A stretch of 12,735 nucleotides of DNA from an uncultured Pseudomonadota bacterium (GTDB taxonomy: Bacteria > Pseudomonadota > Gammaproteobacteria > Steroidobacterales > Steroidobacteraceae): the NCBI GenBank assembly GCA_903890265.1, contig CAITAM010000133.1:1-12735 (forward strand), read 5' to 3'. This document shows, piece after piece, positions 8,943 through 12,735 of the stretch; the stretch's first letter is position 1, and each line of letters opens with the position of its first letter. Under the pieces are notes generated by a model that was not told the origin of the DNA, did no database searches, and saw nothing but the letters and a program-made list of their open reading frames with translations. The translations under genes were made by a program, and so were the position numbers.

Positions 8943-11033
8943 CTAGGCCGGAATGGCCTCGAGCAGCAGGTGGCCGCGGAAGCTCACGTCGATCCGGTTG
9001 GCCGTCGCGGTCACCGTGCCGAGATCCACGCCGTCGACGTAGTTTCTGAGCCGGTAGCGCGCGGCGCCGAGTCCGCGGATTTCGATCGGGCCGTGCCACT
9101 CGGTGGCGTAGAAGGCGTAGTGCAGGCGCCCGTCCTTCTCAATCACGTGCGCCTCGGGCTTGTCGAAGCCGATGTCGTAGAGGCCGCCGAGGTACTGCCC
9201 CTTCGGCAGCATCCGTTCGCGGTAGAGCGCGATCCAGTGGCGCCACTTGGCCTCTTTCTCGTCGGTCAGCCGGTAGCCGCCCGGCGGCTGGGGTGCCGAG
9301 GGGTGCAGCGTGTCCGCGGGCCAGGTGAACTTCGTCGAGACGACCGCGCCGATGCCTACCGTCGAGGCGAAATCGTCGCCGTGTTCGCTCAGCTCGACGT
9401 GATCACCGGCAAAGGTACCGCCCGCGCCCAGCAGCGCTTTCAGCGTCTTGCCCTTGTGCCGCACCTGCCACGACGACTCGGGATCGGACGCCGGCGTCTG
9501 GTTCATGGCGACGATGTTGTGGAAATCAAAGGACGTCCCGCACGGGCAGAGCTCGATGACTGCCTCCGGGTTCTTGCGCCGGGCGGCGTCGTACAGCGCG
9601 GTCCAGAACGCGCCGAGCTGCTCCATGGACTCTTCCGGCCGCGCGTGGCGATGAGCCGGGTTGTAGCAGGGGGCCACCCCGTTCAGGTGCTGGCCGTCGA
9701 GCTTGAGGCCCGCGTAGCCCCACTCGCCGATGATCTTCTCGACCAGGCGCACGTGGTGCTCGACCGTCGGCGCGTAGGCCGGGCACATCGTGAAGGCGTT
9801 CCACCAGCTGATGTTCTGCACGGCGCCGTTCTTGTCGAGCAGCAGCATATCGACGTGATCGTGCAGCAGGTCCGTACCGGGCTTGACCGCGAGCGGCGAC
9901 AGCCACAGCCGCGGCTTCATGCCGGCCGCGGTCACGCGCTTCGCGAAGGCCGCCATGTCGGCCTCGCCCAGCGGGAACTTCTGCCGGTCGATGTGCCAGT
10001 CGCCCTCGGCGGTCTGCCAGCCGTCGTCGAGCACGACCCATTCGAGCCCGAGGTCGCGCGCCTTGTCGAGCGTTCCCTCGATCTCGGCCAGCGTGAAGTT
10101 GCGCTCGTAACCCCAGGCGCACCAGATCGGGGCGAACGCGGCCTCCGGTGCCGCGGGTGCCGCAAGCCCCTCGTCGGCCATGAGTCGCCGGTAGTTCTCG
10201 AGCGTGACGAAATAGTCGCCGCGGTGCGCGTGGATGAAGCAGGTCAGGGACTCCACGGCGTCACCGCTGCCGAGCGTGTGCGGCTTCTCGACATCGACGC
10301 CGATGGTGGCGCCGTTGGCCGCGTGACCGATCGGCAGGGCAACGAGCGCCGGGTGCGGCTCGATGTGCCCGACCGCAAGCCCGGCGTCCGGTCGCCAGAC
10401 GTCAACGACCGGCGTGCCGCCGCCGTAGTCCGACGCGTTCATGCCGAGATGATTGCGCTGCCTGAAGCCCGCCTTGACCGGCTGGACCCAGTCGCGCCGG
10501 TCCTCGTGCGAGGCGCCGGAGAAGGACCAGAAGGGCGGCTGCGTGGCCGGTTTCGCCGCGGGCAGGCAGTGCTGCGCGACCGTCCAGCCACCGAGCTTCA
10601 TGGCAGTGGACGACGCATTGCGAAAACGCGCCTTGACGAGCGCCACGCCCGGGTGCCGCTCGTAGAAGGTGACGATCAGTGTTTTCTCAAGACCATTGGC
10701 CGATCGCCCGGTGACGAGGTGACGGGTACCGGGCCCGTGCACGTCATCCACCGGCTCCGTGACGTGCGACTGGAAGGCGAAGTCGGTGATCGGTGCGCCG
10801 TCGGCGAGGCGCACGAACTCGCTCGGCTCCATGGCGGTGAGCGCGACCGCCCGGCCGGCGGGCGTCCAGCGAACCTGGGTGTGCAGGCGGTCGTCGACCA
10901 CGAGGGCGATCCGGGCATCACCGAGCGTGGTCGGCTGGGCGGCGGCCGACGCGACCCCCGCGCGTGCCATGCCGCCCGCGGTGGCCGCCCCTGCGCAGAG
11001 GAGTTGCAGAACCCGCCGTCGTGGGATGCGCAT
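8943..11033 (-). CDS. Tat-exported clan GH-D glycosidase, GH36 alpha-galactosidase-like
   Basis: The product is 696 residues from ATG 11033, with GGAG 7 bases upstream. The N-terminus has a twin-arginine signal: PRRRVLQLLCAGAATAG, then a cut near ASA (about 30). A beta-sandwich region follows, then a TIM barrel with the clan GH-D pattern WVVLDDGWQ (332-340), PRLWLSP (374-380), and GLKLDGQ with D446 as likely nucleophile. ELCPCGTSFDF (494-504) is followed by ASDPESSW with D517 as likely acid/base. A C-terminal beta domain ends the protein. The family hydrolyses alpha-linked galactose or N-acetylgalactosamine. Which sugar cannot be decided here, though the AgaR-like regulator nearby raises the amino sugar. 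It folds before export and acts in the periplasm or outside. It is divergent from the amidohydrolase and upstream of the dehydrogenase, possibly co-transcribed with it. Confidence 0.87.
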   Translation of the reverse strand: MRIPRRRVLQLLCAGAATAGGMARAGVASAAAQPTTLGDARIALVVDDRLHTQVRWTPAGRAVALTAMEPSEFVRLADGAPITDFAFQSHVTEPVDDVHGPGTRHLVTGRSANGLEKTLIVTFYERHPGVALVKARFRNASSTAMKLGGWTVAQHCLPAAKPATQPPFWSFSGASHEDRRDWVQPVKAGFRQRNHLGMNASDYGGGTPVVDVWRPDAGLAVGHIEPHPALVALPIGHAANGATIGVDVEKPHTLGSGDAVESLTCFIHAHRGDYFVTLENYRRLMADEGLAAPAAPEAAFAPIWCAWGYERNFTLAEIEGTLDKARDLGLEWVVLDDGWQTAEGDWHIDRQKFPLGEADMAAFAKRVTAAGMKPRLWLSPLAVKPGTDLLHDHVDMLLLDKNGAVQNISWWNAFTMCPAYAPTVEHHVRLVEKIIGEWGYAGLKLDGQHLNGVAPCYNPAHRHARPEESMEQLGAFWTALYDAARRKNPEAVIELCPCGTSFDFHNIVAMNQTPASDPESSWQVRHKGKTLKALLGAGGTFAGDHVELSEHGDDFASTVGIGAVVSTKFTWPADTLHPSAPQPPGGYRLTDEKEAKWRHWIALYRERMLPKGQYLGGLYDIGFDKPEAHVIEKDGRLHYAFYATEWHGPIEIRGLGAARYRLRNYVDGVDLGTVTATANRIDVSFRGHLLLEAIPA

Positions 11034-11060
11034 CGGTGACTCTCCAGCGAGACCGGGTGA

Positions 11061-11074
11061 CCAGGACTTCCTGG
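11061..11074. promoter_or_regulatory. 14-bp hyphenated palindrome upstream of the glycosidase
   Basis: CCAGGA (11061-11066) and TCCTGG (11069-11074) are perfect inverted arms separated by 2 bases. They lie 28-41 bp before the glycosidase ATG. It could be an operator or leader hairpin for the glycosidase gene. No known regulator consensus is matched with confidence. Confidence 0.35.
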
Positions 11075-11097
11075 AACGGAGTTTGGGCCAATTCGCC

Positions 11098-11126
11098 TTG
11101 TGCCGCAAACAAAGTCGCGCTAAAAC
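11098..11126 (+). promoter_or_regulatory. Weak candidate promoter for the amidohydrolase
   Basis: TTGTGC (11098-11103) and TAAAAC (11121-11126) are 17 bp apart and match the sigma70 consensus at 3 and 4 of 6 positions. The -10 overlaps the left arm of the AAACGAA inverted repeat. No convincing promoter was found for the leftward glycosidase gene. Confidence 0.25.
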
Positions 11127-11146
11127 GAAGGCTGTTGCTTTCGTTT
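11123..11146. promoter_or_regulatory. Candidate operator: AAACGAA/TTCGTTT inverted repeat
   Basis: AAACGAA (11123-11129) and TTCGTTT (11140-11146) are perfect arms 10 bp apart. With mismatches allowed the symmetry extends outward to about 11 bp per arm. It is the most AT-rich stretch in the divergent gap between the glycosidase and amidohydrolase genes, so one regulator bound here could control both. The DeoR-family regulator at the right edge is a candidate binder, by inference only. Confidence 0.45.
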
Positions 11147-11190
11147 AATTGCTGCTTTGCGATGACGCGGCCCTGACCCGGCAACGACTC

Positions 11191-11240
11191 GCCAGTACCC
11201 GCAAATACCCGCCACTACCCGCCACTACCCGCCACTACCC
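11191..11240 (+). repeat. Five 10-bp tandem repeats before the amidohydrolase start
   Basis: Five consecutive 10-mers run GCCAGTACCC, GCAAATACCC, then GCCACTACCC three times. The last three copies are identical and the first two diverge by one and two bases. The array ends directly at the GAAGGGG Shine-Dalgarno (11241-11247) and 11 bases before the ATG. The period is one DNA helical turn, so each unit faces the same side of the helix. It lies in the presumed 5' untranslated region. Confidence 0.85.
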
Positions 11241-11251
11241 GAAGGGGCGCC

Positions 11252-12346
11252 ATGACTCGCTACGCCGCCGTCCTGATGACCACTCTCCTCGCCCTGCCGG
11301 CAACGGGCGCCGTGCGCGCGGCCGAAGCGCCCTACGGGGCGGCGGACTTCGCCCGGGTCGAGAAGTTCGATGCGCACGTGCACGCCAACGCGCCGGATCC
11401 GGTGGTATTGCGCCTCGCGCGCCAGGATCGCTTCGAACTGCTGTCGATCAACGTCGACTACCCGGATTTCCCGTCGCTCGAGACGCAGGCGGCCGCGGCC
11501 AGGGCCCTGCGCGCGATGGACCCCGGCCGGTTCTTCTACGCCACGACCTTCTCGATGCGCGGCTGGGAGGCCCCGGGCTGGGCCGACGCCGTCACGCAGC
11601 AGCTCACCGAGGCCGTCCAGGGCGGGGCGGTCGCGGTCAAGGTCTGGAAGAACGTCGGCATGGTCGAGCGCGACGCGAAGGGTCAGCTGCTGTCGATCGA
11701 CGATGCGCGGCTCGCGCCCGTGTTCAACCGCATCGACGAACTCGGCGTGCCGCTGATCGCGCACCAGGGCGAGCCGTACAACTGCTGGCTGCCGCTCGAC
11801 AAAATGACGACCGACAACGACCGGAGTTATTTCAGGGAGCACCCGCAGTACCACATGTACCTGCACCCCGAGCAGCCGTCGCACGAGACGCTGATGGCCG
11901 CCCGCGACCGGGTGGTCGCCGCCCATCCCGGCCTTCGGGTCGTCGGTGCGCACCTCGCGAGCCTCGAGTGGGACGTGGACGTGCTGGCCGGCTTTCTCGA
12001 CCGCTACCCGAGCACGGTCGTCGACATGGCGGCGCGCATGACGCAGCTGCAGTACCAGTCGCTGCGCGATCGCGAGCGCGTCCGCCGGTTCCTCATCCGC
12101 TACCAGGACCGGATTCTCTACGGCAGCGACCTCTCGCTTGAGCCCGGGGCAACGGCCGCCGCGGTCACGAAGGAGTGGGAGAGTTTCTGGCGCTCGGACT
12201 GGCTGTACCTCGCGACCGGCGACGCGCAGACCGTCGAGGCGCTGCACGCCCGCGTCCCCGGACTTGCGTTGCCGCGCCGCGTGGTGCGAAAGATCTATTA
12301 CGAGAATGCGCACCGGGTCTTTACCCGGCTCCAAACCACGGGTTGA
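11252..12346 (+). CDS. Sec-exported amidohydrolase-2 family metal-dependent hydrolase
   Basis: The product is 364 residues. A Sec signal peptide (hydrophobic about 5-20) ends near VRAAEA at about 23-26. The mature part follows the amidohydrolase-2 (PF04909-type) TIM-barrel plan: FDAHVH with H42 and H44, AVKVWKN with K130, LIAHQGEP with H171, VVGAHLAS with H234, and LYGSDLS with D293. These are the expected metal-site and catalytic residues. Family members hydrolyse or decarboxylate a wide range of cyclic and aromatic acids, lactones and amides, so the substrate cannot be named. Most are cytoplasmic, whereas this one appears to be periplasmic. GAAGGGG lies just upstream of the ATG, directly after a 10-bp tandem repeat array. 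It is divergent from the exported glycosidase and converges with the DeoR-type gene across 10 bp. Confidence 0.88.
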   Translation: MTRYAAVLMTTLLALPATGAVRAAEAPYGAADFARVEKFDAHVHANAPDPVVLRLARQDRFELLSINVDYPDFPSLETQAAAARALRAMDPGRFFYATTFSMRGWEAPGWADAVTQQLTEAVQGGAVAVKVWKNVGMVERDAKGQLLSIDDARLAPVFNRIDELGVPLIAHQGEPYNCWLPLDKMTTDNDRSYFREHPQYHMYLHPEQPSHETLMAARDRVVAAHPGLRVVGAHLASLEWDVDVLAGFLDRYPSTVVDMAARMTQLQYQSLRDRERVRRFLIRYQDRILYGSDLSLEPGATAAAVTKEWESFWRSDWLYLATGDAQTVEALHARVPGLALPRRVVRKIYYENAHRVFTRLQTTG

Positions 12347-12356
12347 GGCCGCGCGC

Positions 12357-12735
12357 CTAGACCAGCGTCAGGTCGAAGTCGAGCTGCTGGCTCGCCTCGA
12401 GCAGGTAGTCCGGCGCGTCACGGTCGGTCACGAGGCCGGTGATCTCGTTCAGCCCGATGATGCGGTGCAGGCAGACGCGGCCGAACTTGGAGCTGTCGGT
12501 CACGGCGATCACCTCGCGCGCGACCTCGGCCATCTTGCGGTTGAGCATGGCCTCGGCCTCGTGGTGGGTCGTGATGCCCCGCTCCACATCAAAGCCGTCC
12601 ACGCCGAGAAACAGCTTGTCGACCAGCAGTTCGTTCAGTGCGCTTAAGGTCTGCGCGCCGTAGAACGCGAGGTTCTTGCGCCGCAGTTCACCGCCGATCA
12701 TCACGATCTTGATCGCACTCTTCTGCATCAGCGCC
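12357..12735 (-). CDS. DeoR-family regulator, C-terminal effector domain, AgaR-like (5' end beyond right edge)
   Basis: The minus-strand frame is open from the right edge to TAG at 12357, giving about 126 residues. It is the DeoR-type sugar-phosphate sensing domain: IVMIGGELRRKNLAFYG, LFLGVDGFDVERGITTHHEAEAMLNRKM, VIAVTDSSKFGRV and LVTDRDAPD near the end. The LGVDGFDxERGxTTHxEAEAxLNR pattern and TDSSKF..xxLHRII resemble AgaR, the regulator of N-acetylgalactosamine and galactosamine use, more than GlpR or DeoR. This comparison is from memory. The N-terminal helix-turn-helix lies outside the window. An internal ATG at 12728 is not taken as the start because the domain is already under way there. 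It may regulate genes to the right, or the glycosidase and amidohydrolase nearby. Confidence 0.88.
   Translation of the reverse strand, partial: ALMQKSAIKIVMIGGELRRKNLAFYGAQTLSALNELLVDKLFLGVDGFDVERGITTHHEAEAMLNRKMAEVAREVIAVTDSSKFGRVCLHRIIGLNEITGLVTDRDAPDYLLEASQQLDFDLTLV

Noticed and set aside
6645..11039. Plus-strand open frame of 1464 codons opposite the dehydrogenase and glycosidase genes.
   Set aside because: Its translation is Arg/Val/Ala-rich without domains, and it lies antisense to two genes with clear catalytic motifs. GC-rich third positions remove stop codons from the opposite strand.

Overview
The window looks like chromosomal DNA from a high-GC Gram-negative bacterium (about 70% GC by eye). 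It has a TonB-dependent outer-membrane receptor, Sec, Tat and lipoprotein export signals, and a periplasmic quinohemoprotein. The style of the receptor, the TPR-sulfotransferase and the TetR regulator would fit a Steroidobacter-, Xanthomonad- or sphingomonad-like proteobacterium. That placement is inference only; no rRNA or other marker gene is present.

Left block (1-6554): a minus-strand operon reads TPR-sulfotransferase, NCS1 permease, metallo-beta-lactamase-fold hydrolase, then a TonB-dependent receptor cut by the left edge. The last three genes overlap (4 bp and 8 bp), so they are probably translationally coupled. A TetR/BetI-type regulator is divergent from the operon. The 220-bp gap between them holds back-to-back, overlapping sigma70-like promoters and an AT-rich cluster of small inverted repeats, a plausible shared operator. 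The layout suggests a regulated uptake-and-hydrolysis unit: receptor (outer membrane), permease (inner membrane), cytoplasmic hydrolase. Its ligand cannot be read from the sequence.

Middle block (6597-11033): two minus-strand genes for exported enzymes. One is a PQQ- and heme c-dependent alcohol dehydrogenase (type II quinohemoprotein) with a lipoprotein signal. It carries an Asp two residues after the predicted catalytic Asp, a hallmark of lanthanide-dependent PQQ dehydrogenases. The other is a Tat-exported clan GH-D enzyme of the GH36 alpha-galactosidase type. A stem-loop separates the TetR gene and the dehydrogenase, which converge.

Right block (11034-12735): a 218-bp divergent intergenic region carries a 14-bp palindrome, a 7-bp-arm inverted repeat and five 10-bp tandem repeats that end at the Shine-Dalgarno of a Sec-exported amidohydrolase-2 family enzyme. 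Convergent to it, and cut by the right edge, is the effector domain of a DeoR-family regulator resembling AgaR (amino-sugar control). The exported glycosidase, amidohydrolase and dehydrogenase, with an AgaR-like regulator, may form a glycan or glycoside processing neighbourhood; this is inference.

No tRNA, rRNA, CRISPR array, insertion sequence or phage gene was seen. No gap between genes exceeds 300 bases.
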